Source of the DNA: Akkermansia sp.
GTDB lineage: Bacteria; Verrucomicrobiota; Verrucomicrobiia; Verrucomicrobiales; Akkermansiaceae
Reading direction: 5' to 3'
Assembly (NCBI GenBank): GCA_017435365.1
Contig: JAFSFD010000047.1
Span: 1-54,959, forward strand
Length of the DNA stretch: 54,959 nt
The notes beneath the pieces were generated by a model. It worked only from the letters and a program-made list of their open reading frames with translations. It was not told the DNA's origin and ran no database searches. This document shows positions 1 through 8,192 of the stretch, piece after piece (the first letter of the stretch is position 1; each line of letters begins with the position of its first letter). The position numbers and the translations under genes were made by a program.

Positions 1-332
1 GGAAAATCAGCCCCGGCAGGGGCGTAAGAACACTAGCCGGGGGTAAGAGCGCGTCAGCGCTCGCAGCCCCCGGTATATTGAAAAAAATATCGGAGCCCCG
101 GCAGGGGTGACAGAAAGCACAGCATCAGTGTATTGCATCGCCTTCTGTCACCCCTCCGGGGCTCCATTTTATTTTATCGCATTCCGGGGGCTGCGCCCGC
201 TTTGCGGGCTTACCCCCGGCTAGTGTTCTTTCACCCACTTCGTGGGCTCAAATTTCCTCGGGCTTTCTGCCCGAAAAATTCCAATTTGTCGTTGAGTCCA
301 AGCAATATTCTTTAATTGCTCCGGCAATTAAA
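1..332 (-). repeat. Nested palindromic repeat, copy A (cut by window start)
   Basis: Long intergenic palindrome continuing off the left edge. The inner inverted repeat (22 bp, AAGAACACTAGCC...GGTAAG) is at 26-47 and, inverted, at 209-230. A central hairpin with arms GGAGCCCC.../...GGGGCTCC lies between. The end module with CCCACTTCGTGGG and CGGGC...GCCCG is at 233-275, and AAATTCCAATTTGTC ends at 290. A further module (293-332) holding TTTAATTGC-TCCG-GCAATTAAA also occurs, inverted, beside copy B. Read in reverse, the arrangement equals copies C and E (core state 1). The ORF at 133-315 is a translation of the repeat and is not considered a gene. Confidence 0.9.
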
Positions 333-359
333 CCGGTCTGAGCTCAGCTCAGACCGGTT
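331..359 (-). terminator. Perfect hairpin downstream of ahpC
   Basis: A 13-bp perfect stem (AACCGGTCTGAGC, 331-343, against 347-359) with a 3-nt TCA loop, about 60 nt after the ahpC stop. On the minus strand it is followed by TTTAATTGCC rather than a clean T tract. It is a plausible terminator for ahpC, but could equally be part of the adjoining repeat end. Confidence 0.5.
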
Positions 360-420
360 CTGCTTCAGGCGCGACAAAAGCCGCGCACTAACTTAATTAT
401 TCTGCATTCTGCGTTCTGAA

Positions 421-1047
421 TTATGCATTATTCGAGAGGTACTTCGCAACACCTTCGTGGGTGGCCTGCATGGCTTCCTGGCCGGGGTGCCAGCCGAGCG
501 GACATACCTCGCCGTACTGCTCGAAGTGCTGCAGGGCATCCACTATACGGATAGCTTCATCGATGGAGCGGCCCAGCGGCATATCGTTCACGAGCTGGTG
601 GCGCACAATGCCCTGCTTATCGATGAGGAAGAGTCCGCGGTAGGCTACCAGCTCACCCTTCACCTGCAGCTTGCCATTTTCGTCCACATAGCGTTCGCCG
701 GCCAGCACATCGAAGGCATCGGCAATGGTTTTGTTCGTATCGGCCACCAGCGGATAGGTCACACCGCTGATACCGCCTTCGCACTGCGGCTTCTGGCACC
801 AGGCCCAGTGGCTGTACTCGGTATCGGTGGAGCAGCCCACCACCACGGTGTCGCGCTTGGCAAACTCAGGCAGCGCTGCCTGGAATCCCAGCAACTCTGT
901 GGGGCATACGAAGGTGAAATCCTTCGGGTAGAAGAAGAACACGACGTACTTCTTGTCCACATAGTCCTGAAGACTGAAATCATTCACGATTTCACCATTC
1001 ACCACTGCGGTTGCCTTGAATACGGGAGCTTGTTTTCCTACTAACAT
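421..1047 (-). CDS. ahpC: Typical 2-Cys peroxiredoxin (AhpC/Prx1 type)
   Basis: 208 aa thioredoxin-fold peroxidase that reduces hydrogen peroxide and organic peroxides in the cytoplasm. The peroxidatic Cys is C48 in the motif FTFVCPTEL, and the resolving Cys is about C182 in EVCPLGWHPG, so this is a Prx1-type dimer rather than a 1-Cys enzyme. The extended C-terminal tail is present and length is normal for the family. No ahpF-like reductase is adjacent, so the reductant (thioredoxin or other) cannot be read from context. The gene stands alone between repeat copy A and a divergent acyltransferase gene. The start ATG follows an A-rich leader of about 27 nt with no Shine-Dalgarno sequence. The symbol is by family; it may be named prx or tsa elsewhere. 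Confidence 0.93.
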   Translation of the reverse strand: MLVGKQAPVFKATAVVNGEIVNDFSLQDYVDKKYVVFFFYPKDFTFVCPTELLGFQAALPEFAKRDTVVVGCSTDTEYSHWAWCQKPQCEGGISGVTYPLVADTNKTIADAFDVLAGERYVDENGKLQVKGELVAYRGLFLIDKQGIVRHQLVNDMPLGRSIDEAIRIVDALQHFEQYGEVCPLGWHPGQEAMQATHEGVAKYLSNNA

Positions 1048-1074
1048 GATATGTAATTATTGGTTGTTGGGGTT

Positions 1075-1103
1075 AAGATACACTAACTTTCGATTCTGTT
1101 CAA
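1075..1103 (-). promoter_or_regulatory. Promoter of the peroxiredoxin gene
   Basis: On the minus strand TTGAAC (1098-1103), 17-nt spacer, TATCTT (1075-1080), followed by the SD-less leader to the ATG at 1047. Good sigma-70 spacing; no experimental support. Confidence 0.6.
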
Positions 1104-1140
1104 GCTTTTTTAGAATTTTTCTAAAATTATTTTTCACATC

Positions 1141-1169
1141 TTGTCAGGAATCGGAAAATATGGTAGGAT
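1141..1169 (+). promoter_or_regulatory. Promoter of the acyltransferase gene
   Basis: TTGTCA (1141-1146), 17 nt, TAGGAT (1164-1169). The ATG at 1179 lies only 9 nt after the -10 box, so the transcript probably begins at or just before the start codon. This favours the ATG over the TTG at 1173. Confidence 0.55.
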
Positions 1170-1178
1170 AAGTTGCGT

Positions 1179-2249
1179 ATGGAAACACCGGGAGCGAGAC
1201 TTACCTCACTGGATGCCCTGCGAGGGCTGGATATGCTCATAATCATAGGTATAGACGCATTGGTATACGCGCTGTATCCTGTCAGCGGCGGAGGTGAAGT
1301 CTGGAAATTCATCCGCGAACAGCTGGGGCACGCCCCCTGGGAAGGCCTGAGGCTATATGACTGCGTGTTCCCTCTTTTTGTATTCATGGCGGGCATGGCC
1401 ATGTGCTTTTCGCATCTGCGGAGAATGGATGCACCGGTCTGGAAAACGCTGCTGCACCTCTGGAGTCGCGCTCTGGTGCTGGTGATACTGGGTTTCCTCG
1501 TCAACGGCAATATCAGCTGGGATTTATCCACCATGCGCTGCGCCTCAGTGCTGGGGCTCATCGGGCTTTCCGGGGCACTGGCAGGCACCTTCACCCTGCT
1601 CTGCGGTGGCCGCATCCTGCCGAATCTGGTGCTGGCCGGGCTCATCCTGGGCGGCGTAGGCGCCGCGCAGCACCTGGGCGGCAACTACACCCCAGGCGGC
1701 TGTTTCAACGCCAGGGTGGATGCCATCCTCTGCCCGGGTGTGCTGCACAGCGGCAGCTATGACCCTGAGGGGCCTCTCTGCATAGTCTCAGCCACAGCGC
1801 TTTCCCTGCTGGGGTATTGCGCCGGGCGGCTCTTCCTGAATATCGCCCGCGCACCGCTGCGCGTAGTGACCATGCTGGGCTGTGGCCTCATCCTGCTGGC
1901 AGGCGGCTGGTGGCTGCCCTGCATCAAGGGAATCTGGACACCCGGGTTCGTGCTCTGCAGCGCCGGCATCAGCGCCATCCTCATGGCCTTGTTCCATCTG
2001 GTCATCGATGTACTGGGCCTGGTGAAATGGAGTCTGCCGCTGCGCGTGGTGGGGCTGAATGCCCTGGCCATCTATATTGTCACGCACCTCATCAGCTTCC
2101 CGATGCTCACCAACCGCATGCTGGGCGGCACCTGGGCACTCATCCTTTCGCCGGACTGGCAGCGCGTGGCCAACGCCGCCACCGCGCTGCTGCTGGCCTG
2201 GTGGCTATGCTGGTTCCTGTACCGGAAGCGAGTGTTCATCAAGCTGTGA
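1179..2249 (+). CDS. Membrane acyltransferase, HGSNAT/DUF5009-like
   Basis: 356 aa polytopic inner-membrane protein. The N-terminal signature SLDALRGLDMLIII is typical of the heparan-alpha-glucosaminide N-acetyltransferase (HGSNAT)/DUF5009 group, which moves acetyl groups across a membrane onto terminal amino sugars. About eight to ten hydrophobic segments run to the basic C-terminus (FLYRKRVFIKL). In gut Verrucomicrobiota and Bacteroidota such proteins often accompany glycan degradation or envelope sugar modification, but no glycosidase is adjacent here, so the substrate is unknown. The start is set at ATG 1179 from the promoter position; TTG 1173 would add two residues. It is transcribed away from the peroxiredoxin gene. 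Confidence 0.75.
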   Translation: METPGARLTSLDALRGLDMLIIIGIDALVYALYPVSGGGEVWKFIREQLGHAPWEGLRLYDCVFPLFVFMAGMAMCFSHLRRMDAPVWKTLLHLWSRALVLVILGFLVNGNISWDLSTMRCASVLGLIGLSGALAGTFTLLCGGRILPNLVLAGLILGGVGAAQHLGGNYTPGGCFNARVDAILCPGVLHSGSYDPEGPLCIVSATALSLLGYCAGRLFLNIARAPLRVVTMLGCGLILLAGGWWLPCIKGIWTPGFVLCSAGISAILMALFHLVIDVLGLVKWSLPLRVVGLNALAIYIVTHLISFPMLTNRMLGGTWALILSPDWQRVANAATALLLAWWLCWFLYRKRVFIKL

Positions 2250-2277
2250 ATTCAAAGAGCCGTGGCGTGCTTTTTGC

Positions 2278-2306
2278 TTGCTTCGCGCGTGTGTGCGTGA
2301 TAAGCT
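2278..2306 (+). promoter_or_regulatory. Promoter of purE
   Basis: TTGCTT (2278-2283), 17 nt, TAAGCT (2301-2306). The purE ATG at 2317 lies 10 nt downstream, leaving almost no leader. Confidence 0.5.
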
Positions 2307-2316
2307 ATGCGGTAGC

Positions 2317-2724
2317 ATGAAAGTTATCACGATTTACGGCAGCAAGAGCGACCTTCCCTTCATGGAACCGGCTCGCGTATACTTCCAGGAGAACAATGTT
2401 GAACACGAGGAGGTTATCTACTCTGCCCACCGCGATTTACCCGCCCTTATCGAGTATCTGAAAGGCCTTGAGGCCAGCGGCACGAAGGCTGTACTGCTCT
2501 GCGTGGCAGGCCTTTCCGCTGCGCTGCCCGGCGTGGTGGTGATGAATACAGAACTGCCCGTCATCGGCGTGCCGGTGCCCTGCGGCCCGCTGAACGGCGT
2601 AGATGCCCTGCTGGCAATCTCCCAGCTGCCGGGCGGGGTTCCCGCCACCACCGTGGGTCTGCACAAGAAGACCCCCGTGAATGCCGCCATGGCCGCCCAC
2701 CGCATCATCAAGCTGGCTGAATAA
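2317..2724 (+). CDS. purE: PurE-family AIR carboxylase / N5-CAIR mutase
   Basis: 135 aa PurE-fold protein of purine synthesis, which forms CAIR from AIR or N5-CAIR. The N-terminal YGSKSDLPFM loop and catalytic SAHR (residues 36-39, E. coli His45 equivalent) are present, as are GVDALLAISQLPGGVP and the C-terminal NAAMAAHRI helix. The segment matching E. coli GGAAHLPG reads GLSAALPG (65-72), so the second conserved His is Ala. That difference could mean a divergent class I mutase or a class II-like AIR carboxylase using CO2. It is shorter than the usual 160-170 aa. The start is the ATG at 2317; a longer reading frame from 2059 only overlaps the preceding gene. It is followed after 28 nt by pyrB, joining purine and pyrimidine genes. 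Confidence 0.82.
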   Translation: MKVITIYGSKSDLPFMEPARVYFQENNVEHEEVIYSAHRDLPALIEYLKGLEASGTKAVLLCVAGLSAALPGVVVMNTELPVIGVPVPCGPLNGVDALLAISQLPGGVPATTVGLHKKTPVNAAMAAHRIIKLAE

Positions 2725-2752
2725 CCCAACGGGCATACGCCCCGACTCTGCA

Positions 2753-3679
2753 ATGAGTACGCCAAAAGACCTTCTCACCATCGACTCGCTGAGCGATACC
2801 GACATCCGCAGCATCCTGCAAGGAGCCGCAGAGATGAAGCAGGTATTCTGCAGCGGCAAGACTCACCCGGCCCTGGCCGGAAAATCCGTGCTCACCCTGT
2901 TCTATGAGCCCAGCACGCGCACGCGTTCCTCGTTCGAACTGGCAGCCCGCCGCCTGCAGGCCGATGTGACCACCTTCACCGTGGCCACCTCATCCGTGGT
3001 CAAGGGCGAGAGCGTGCATGATACCATCGACACGCTCATGAGCATGCACATGGACTACATCATCGTGCGCCACAAGAACAGCGGCATCCCCGCCGTCATC
3101 GGCCGCCATGCCAAGGCCTCCGTCATCAACGCCGGCGATGGTGCCCACGCGCACCCCAGCCAGGCCTTTCTGGATGCCTTCACCCTGCAGGAGAAATACG
3201 GTGATCTGAGCGGCAAGCGTATCGTCATCATCGGTGATATTCTGCACAGCCGCGTGGCTCGCTCCACCAGCACCATCCTGAAGCGGCTGGGCGCCACCGT
3301 GGCCTACATGGGCCCCGGCCCGCTGGTGCCGCAGGAGAAGCACACCGGCATCCCGCGCTTCACAAACTGGGATTCCGTGTTCGAATGGAAGCCGGATGTC
3401 ATCTACCTGCTGCGCGTACAGAACGAGCGCATGGACACCCCCTTCTTCCCCTCCGCAGATTATCACAACGCCTTCGGCGTGACCGAGGAGCGCCTGAAGC
3501 GCATCGATGACCTTGATTTAAGCATCATGCACCCCGGCCCGGTGAACCGCGGCGTGGAGCTGTGCGACAACGCCATGGAATATCGCAACAGTCTCATCTG
3601 CAACCAGGTTGAAAACGGCGTAGCCGCCCGCATGAGCATCCTTTCCTACCTCACCCCCCGGACTCAGAACCATGACTAG
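2753..3679 (+). CDS. pyrB: Aspartate carbamoyltransferase catalytic subunit
   Basis: 308 aa enzyme condensing carbamoyl phosphate with aspartate in the second step of pyrimidine synthesis. Visible signatures are the carbamoyl-phosphate loop STRTRSSFE, the HPSQ motif in DGAHAHPSQ, and HPGPVNRG near the C-terminus. Length is standard. The start is ATG 2753 (MSTPKDLL). The 3' end overlaps the next gene by 8 nt, so the two products are translationally coupled. The PyrC-like partner has lost its metal ligands, so this is probably a Pseudomonas-type ATCase in which PyrB assembles with an inactive DHOase. No pyrI regulatory subunit is nearby. Confidence 0.95.
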   Translation: MSTPKDLLTIDSLSDTDIRSILQGAAEMKQVFCSGKTHPALAGKSVLTLFYEPSTRTRSSFELAARRLQADVTTFTVATSSVVKGESVHDTIDTLMSMHMDYIIVRHKNSGIPAVIGRHAKASVINAGDGAHAHPSQAFLDAFTLQEKYGDLSGKRIVIIGDILHSRVARSTSTILKRLGATVAYMGPGPLVPQEKHTGIPRFTNWDSVFEWKPDVIYLLRVQNERMDTPFFPSADYHNAFGVTEERLKRIDDLDLSIMHPGPVNRGVELCDNAMEYRNSLICNQVENGVAARMSILSYLTPRTQNHD

Positions 3680-4961
3680 TACTTACATTCGGAATGCCAC
3701 CTGGGCCCCCACGGGTGAGAAGTTTGATATCCGCCTGGCGCCGGGCCACAGCCAGGTTGTGCCTGAGTTCGGCGGTATCACCATCAGCGATGCCGAGGTA
3801 CGCCCCGCCGGGCAGATGAATATACCGGAGCGGGCCCGGGTGATTGATGCCACGGGCAAGTTGATTCTGCCCGCACTCTTCGACCTGCACGCCAAGGTGG
3901 AAATCGAAGGCCGCAGCAAGCGCGAATCAGTGACCCGCACCGGCCAGGCTGCCGTGCAGGGCGGTGTGTGGGGCATTCTGGTGCAGCCCACAGCCGGCTT
4001 CATGTTCGACAACAGCGCCGCGCTGGACAGCTTCCGCGATGCCGTGGGGCAGCGCTCCGCTGCTGAAATGATTCCCGCCGGCTGCATTTCCCAAGGCATG
4101 AAAGGCGACCAGCAGGCACCCTATAACACGCTGGCCGCGCGTGGCATCAGCATCCTGAGCGATGCAGGCGAGCGCCCCGGCAACCTGCTCATGCTGCACC
4201 GCGCCATGAAATATGTGGCAGAGCTGGGCATGACCATGGCCATCCGAGGCGATGTGCCCAGCATCACCGCCAACACGTGCATGCACCCCGGCACCACTTC
4301 CTACAAGCTGGGTCTGCACGGCACCCCTGCCTGCGCCGAGGAAATCGGGCTGGAAATCATTGTGCGCCTGGCACAGGATGCCGGCTGCAAGCTGCATGTG
4401 CAGACCGTAAGCACCGCAGAAGGGGTGGAAATCATCCGCCGCGCCAAGGCCGCCGGCTGCAAGCTGACGGCAGAAGTAGCGCTGCACCACCTGCTCTTCA
4501 CCCATGAGAATGTGGGTGATTACGACACAAACTACAAGACCCTGCCGCCGCTGCGCGACAAGTCCGACACAGAGGCCCTGCTGGCCGGTGTGAAAGACGG
4601 CACTATCGACTGCATAGTCTCCGACCACACACCCTGCACGCCCTTTGCCAAGAAACAGGACTTCCCCTCCGCACCGCAAGGCATGTGCCTGCTGGATTAC
4701 TTCCTGCCCACGCTCTACACCTACCTGGTACAACCCGGCAGACTGAGCTGGGAGGAGCTGGTGAAGGCATGCTGCGTGAACCCCTGCACCATTGCCTGCC
4801 CGGATGTGATGGACACCGATGAACCGGAAGGGATGCCCCTGCTCCTGTTCGACCCGGAAACAAGCAGCATGGTCACCGAAGATACACTCCCCTGTGGCAC
4901 GCTGAATACCCCGCTTCTGGGCAGAACCCTCTGCGGCAGTGTCACTCTCCCCCTCCAATAA
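3672..4961 (+). CDS. pyrC': Dihydroorotase-like protein lacking metal ligands (PyrC')
   Basis: 429 aa amidohydrolase-fold protein of the type I dihydroorotase family. Overall landmarks are recognisable: LILPALFDLH near residue 65, LTAEVALHHLLF, LPPLR, DGTIDCIVSDHTPC and F-SAPQGM. Most metal-site residues of active enzymes are changed: HxH reads HAK, DDG reads SDAG, the H-ED motif reads RGD, and the HVST histidine is Thr (QTVST). Only a His in HHL and the Asp in SDH are clearly retained. This resembles the inactive PyrC' of Pseudomonas, which is needed structurally for ATCase assembly. Its 8-nt overlap with pyrB supports that role. An active dihydroorotase should then be encoded elsewhere. The next gene starts 4 nt after the stop. 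Confidence 0.85.
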   Translation: MTSTYIRNATWAPTGEKFDIRLAPGHSQVVPEFGGITISDAEVRPAGQMNIPERARVIDATGKLILPALFDLHAKVEIEGRSKRESVTRTGQAAVQGGVWGILVQPTAGFMFDNSAALDSFRDAVGQRSAAEMIPAGCISQGMKGDQQAPYNTLAARGISILSDAGERPGNLLMLHRAMKYVAELGMTMAIRGDVPSITANTCMHPGTTSYKLGLHGTPACAEEIGLEIIVRLAQDAGCKLHVQTVSTAEGVEIIRRAKAAGCKLTAEVALHHLLFTHENVGDYDTNYKTLPPLRDKSDTEALLAGVKDGTIDCIVSDHTPCTPFAKKQDFPSAPQGMCLLDYFLPTLYTYLVQPGRLSWEELVKACCVNPCTIACPDVMDTDEPEGMPLLLFDPETSSMVTEDTLPCGTLNTPLLGRTLCGSVTLPLQ

Positions 4962-4965
4962 AGCC

Positions 4966-5907
4966 ATGATTATCTACATCATCAGCGATGGCAAGAAAGG
5001 CCACCTTTCCCAGACCCGCGGGCTGGCTAATGCCCTCATCGAACAAGCCACCGAGCGCAACCCCGAGCGCAAGCACGAATGCTTCGAGGTTGACATCACC
5101 GGGCTGAGCTGGCTCAAAAAGCTGTTCTACAAAGGCAGGGAACTGACCTACCCCCGCCCGGATCTCATCCTGTGCGCCGGGCACGGCACCCACCTGGCTG
5201 CCCTCAGCCTGGCGCGCCACCTGCGCTGCCTGTGCATGGTGTGCATGCGCCCGAGCCTGCCTGCCAGCATGTTCGATTTATGCATCACCCCGCGTCACGA
5301 CCTGCCGGACGGTTTTGAAGCCAACGGGCAGGTATTCCCGACCAACGGAGCCATCAACAGCATCCGCCCGAAACCGGATGTGCAGAAGACGCAGACTCTC
5401 ATCCTCATCGGCGGCCCCAGCAAGAGCTACAACTGGGATGCCGAACTGGTGCTCAACCAGCTTACCTCCATTGCCCGCCTGACCACCACCCCCATTGTGC
5501 TCACCACCTCGCGCCGCACTCCGACCGACTTCGTGCACGATGTCACCATGGCCTGCCCGAATATCCGCGTCATCCCCGTGGAGGAAACCGGCCCGGACTG
5601 GGTGCCGGAGAATCTGGCCAAAGCCAAGGAAGTATGGGTGACGCAGGACAGCGTGAGCATGGTGTACGAAGCGCTTTCCAGCGGTGCACCGGTGGGCATC
5701 ATCGAAATGCCGGCCAAGGAAGGCCCGCACAAGCCGGATGCCTCCCGCATTGCCCGTGGTCTGAATATGCTCATTTCCGAAGGCAGCGTGTGCCGCTTCA
5801 CCGAATGGGCCAAGACCAATACCATACCTCAGACCGGCACGGTGATGAATGAAGCAGGCCGGGCCGCCACCTATATACTGGATAACTTCCCCAAGCTCCT
5901 GCCATGA
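4966..5907 (+). CDS. ELM1/DUF1022-family protein, putative GT-B-like
   Basis: 313 aa protein of the mitochondrial-fission-ELM1/DUF1022 family. Family hallmarks are the N-terminal IISDGKKGHLSQTRGL, CAGHGTHLAALSLA, LIGGPSKSYNWD, VWVTQDSVSMVYEALSSGAPV and KEGPHKPDASRI. The layout resembles GT-B glycosyltransferases, and bacterial members usually sit beside LPS genes. Its molecular activity is not established. The start is ATG 4966, 4 nt after the pyrC' stop. Its last 4 nt (ATGA) overlap the following glycosyltransferase, so it belongs to an envelope-glycan cluster despite trailing the pyrimidine genes. Confidence 0.8.
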   Translation: MIIYIISDGKKGHLSQTRGLANALIEQATERNPERKHECFEVDITGLSWLKKLFYKGRELTYPRPDLILCAGHGTHLAALSLARHLRCLCMVCMRPSLPASMFDLCITPRHDLPDGFEANGQVFPTNGAINSIRPKPDVQKTQTLILIGGPSKSYNWDAELVLNQLTSIARLTTTPIVLTTSRRTPTDFVHDVTMACPNIRVIPVEETGPDWVPENLAKAKEVWVTQDSVSMVYEALSSGAPVGIIEMPAKEGPHKPDASRIARGLNMLISEGSVCRFTEWAKTNTIPQTGTVMNEAGRAATYILDNFPKLLP

Positions 5908-7013
5908 AAGTAATGCACCTGCTGCCCTCCCTCAGCTCCGGCGGGGTGGAACAAGTGGTACTCGAACTCTGCGAGGGGCTCTGCTCCCGCGGGATTGAAA
6001 ATGTTGTTGTCTCAGCGGGCGGCAGCATGGTGCCGGCCATCGAAGCCACAGGGGCTCGCCATATCACCCGTCCCATCGGCCGGAAGAGCCTCTTTACCCT
6101 CTTCCAGGTGGGCAGGACAGCACGCCTCATCCGGGCAGAAAAGCCGGATGTGCTGCATGTGCATTCACGCGTGCCGGCCTGGGTAGGGCAGCTTGCATGC
6201 AAGCGCATTCCGGCAGCAGAGCGTCCGGTCATCGTTTCCTCCTTCCACGGGTTCCACTCCGTGAACGCTTACTCGGCGGTCATGGCCAGGGGAGACAAAG
6301 TCATTGCCGTGTCGGAATGCATGCGCCGGCATATCCTGGAGAACTATCCCAGGACCCCGGATGAAAGCATCATTGTCATTCCCAACTCCATTGATGCCAC
6401 AAAATTCAACCCCGACTACAAACCGACGCAGGCGTGGTTCGACAAGTGGTTTGCGGATTACCCTGAGCTGAAAGGCAAGTACACACTGTGCCTGCCGGGC
6501 CGCATCACCCGGCTGAAGGGAGCTCCGCACCTCGGCCCCATTCTCCGGCATCTGCGCGACAAGGGCATCCCGGCACATGCCGTTGTGGTCGGTGAGACAA
6601 AGAAAGGCAAGGAAGCCTACCGTGAGGAAGTACAGGCCGGCTTTGCCGCAGCAGGCGTGGCAGACTGCGTCACCTGGACCGGGCACCGCAAGGACCTGGC
6701 TGATGTGCTCTGTGCCTGCGATGTAACCCTTTCGCTGACCCTGCAGCCTGAATCCTTCGGAAAGACCACCCTGGAAGCCCTCTCCCTGGGGCGCCCGGTA
6801 GCTGGCTATGAGCACGGCGGCGTGGGCGAGCAGCTGAGCCAGTTCCTGCCGGACGGCATGGTTCCCACCGCCGACACACAGGCCATGGCCGGATTGCTTG
6901 AAAAGTGGTACACAGACCGCCCGGTACCCCTCACCCCGGTTCCGGCTCCCTACCGCCGGGAGGATATGATTCAATCCCACATCGACCTCTACAACGAGCT
7001 CTGCAGGAAGTAA
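5904..7013 (+). CDS. GT4-family glycosyltransferase
   Basis: 369 aa GT-B fold glycosyltransferase, probably cytoplasmic at the inner membrane and acting on LPS core or another surface glycan. The N-terminal domain begins MHLLPSLSSGGVEQVV with the donor-side GG loop. The C-terminal domain has the phosphate-binding Arg and Lys in LPGRITRLKG and the EX7E motif in PESFGKTTLEALSLGRPV, so it looks active. The start overlaps the ELM1-like gene by ATGA. A close paralog starts 4 nt after its stop. The specific sugar cannot be deduced. Confidence 0.85.
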   Translation: MKVMHLLPSLSSGGVEQVVLELCEGLCSRGIENVVVSAGGSMVPAIEATGARHITRPIGRKSLFTLFQVGRTARLIRAEKPDVLHVHSRVPAWVGQLACKRIPAAERPVIVSSFHGFHSVNAYSAVMARGDKVIAVSECMRRHILENYPRTPDESIIVIPNSIDATKFNPDYKPTQAWFDKWFADYPELKGKYTLCLPGRITRLKGAPHLGPILRHLRDKGIPAHAVVVGETKKGKEAYREEVQAGFAAAGVADCVTWTGHRKDLADVLCACDVTLSLTLQPESFGKTTLEALSLGRPVAGYEHGGVGEQLSQFLPDGMVPTADTQAMAGLLEKWYTDRPVPLTPVPAPYRREDMIQSHIDLYNELCRK

Positions 7014-7016
7014 GGC

Positions 7017-8132
7017 ATGAACGTGCTCCACATCAGCCCGCGGCTCCGCCCCGGCGGGGTGAACCAGCTGGCAGCCGACCTGGCCTGCGGATTACAGCAG
7101 GCCGGGTTCCGCAATACCGTCATTTCACCACCGAATGAGCTGGTGGGCAAATTGACGGCAGCTTCCGTGCAGCACCACAGTTCGCACAATATTGCCGTCT
7201 TTACCTACCTGAAAGAGTTACGCCGCGTGCGGCACCTCATTGAAAGCACCAGGGCGGATATCATCCTGGCCTACACAACCCCCGCCGCCAATCTTGCCTG
7301 GAGAGCCTGCAATAATCTGCCGGAGGAAGAACGCCCCCGCCTCATCGGCATCCACACCACCTACCCCAAGCACCCCGGCTGGGCCGCCAGCCTGGAACGT
7401 TGCGATGCCCTGGTTGCCGTCTCCCGCCACCTGCGAAATGAACTCACTGAACGCGCCGGCCTGGATTCTGAGCGCAATATCTGGGTGATTCCCTATGGTG
7501 TGAATGAGGAGCTCTGCCACCCGGAATACAAGCCATCAGACGCATGGATTGAGCAGTGGATACGCACCCACAAGGAACCGGAAGGCTCATTGTCTGTCTG
7601 CATTCCGGGAGCTATCACCCCCCTGCACGGTCTGGAAGACCTGGCCCCGGTTCTGGTGCAGCTCCGAAAAGCCGGGGTTCCCGTGCGCGCCTACATAGCA
7701 GGCGACACCGCCCGGGCAGATAAGAAATACCTCCGGAAACTCAGGAAGTTATACGAAAAAAGCGGTATTGCCGATCAGATAATATGGCTGGGATACCGCC
7801 CGGATCTGCGGGATGTCATCTGCATCTGCGATGTAGTGCTTTCCCTGGCCAAGGCACCGGCCTGCCACGACCGCACCGTGCTGGAAGCGCTTTCGCTGAG
7901 GCGCCCGGTGGCGGCTTACGACCACGGAGTGGTGGGCGAGCTGCTGGATAATTTCCTGCCTGAAGGCCGCGTTGCCCCCCATGACATTGCCGGCATAGCG
8001 GACAGGCTGGAGCAGTGGCACGCCTACCGCCCCCACATAAGCGAATTACTCCCCTACCCCTACCGTCTGGGCGATACCATCCGCAGCGTGGCAGAGCTCT
8101 GCACCTCGCTCTGCCAGCGGAGCAAAGGCTGA
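7017..8132 (+). CDS. GT4-like paralog with altered active site
   Basis: 371 aa protein clearly homologous along its length to the preceding glycosyltransferase: N-terminus LHISPRLRPGGVNQLA, C-terminal LEALSLRRPVAAYDHGVVGE. At the donor site the Arg and Lys of LPGRITRLKG are replaced (IPGAITPLHG), and the first Glu of EX7E is lost (PACHDRTVLE instead of PESFGKTTLE). These residues bind the nucleotide-sugar phosphates and ribose in GT4 enzymes, so this copy may be catalytically inactive, or a partner of the first. The start ATG is 4 nt downstream of the first gene, with AGTAAGG as possible SD. Reading frame intact, so it is not a decaying pseudogene. Confidence 0.8.
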   Translation: MNVLHISPRLRPGGVNQLAADLACGLQQAGFRNTVISPPNELVGKLTAASVQHHSSHNIAVFTYLKELRRVRHLIESTRADIILAYTTPAANLAWRACNNLPEEERPRLIGIHTTYPKHPGWAASLERCDALVAVSRHLRNELTERAGLDSERNIWVIPYGVNEELCHPEYKPSDAWIEQWIRTHKEPEGSLSVCIPGAITPLHGLEDLAPVLVQLRKAGVPVRAYIAGDTARADKKYLRKLRKLYEKSGIADQIIWLGYRPDLRDVICICDVVLSLAKAPACHDRTVLEALSLRRPVAAYDHGVVGELLDNFLPEGRVAPHDIAGIADRLEQWHAYRPHISELLPYPYRLGDTIRSVAELCTSLCQRSKG

Positions 8133-8140
8133 TGCCGACA

Positions 8141-8169
8141 TTGACAAAAGGGGGAAAATGGTGTAACCT
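8141..8169 (+). promoter_or_regulatory. Promoter of the beta-CASP RNase gene
   Basis: Consensus TTGACA (8141-8146), 17 nt, TAACCT (8164-8169), within the 60-nt gap after the glycosyltransferase. The leader is about 17 nt and has no SD. Confidence 0.6.
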
Positions 8170-8192
8170 TTGCCCCGCACAGATTTTTAGAA

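Noticed and set aside
133..315. ORF translating as LSPLRGSILF...PRLVFF, with similar ORFs at 26888, 33700(-), 35538 and 46314
   Set aside because: All fall inside the palindromic repeats and arise from the repeat sequence in whichever frame is open; no start signals or independent conservation visible.
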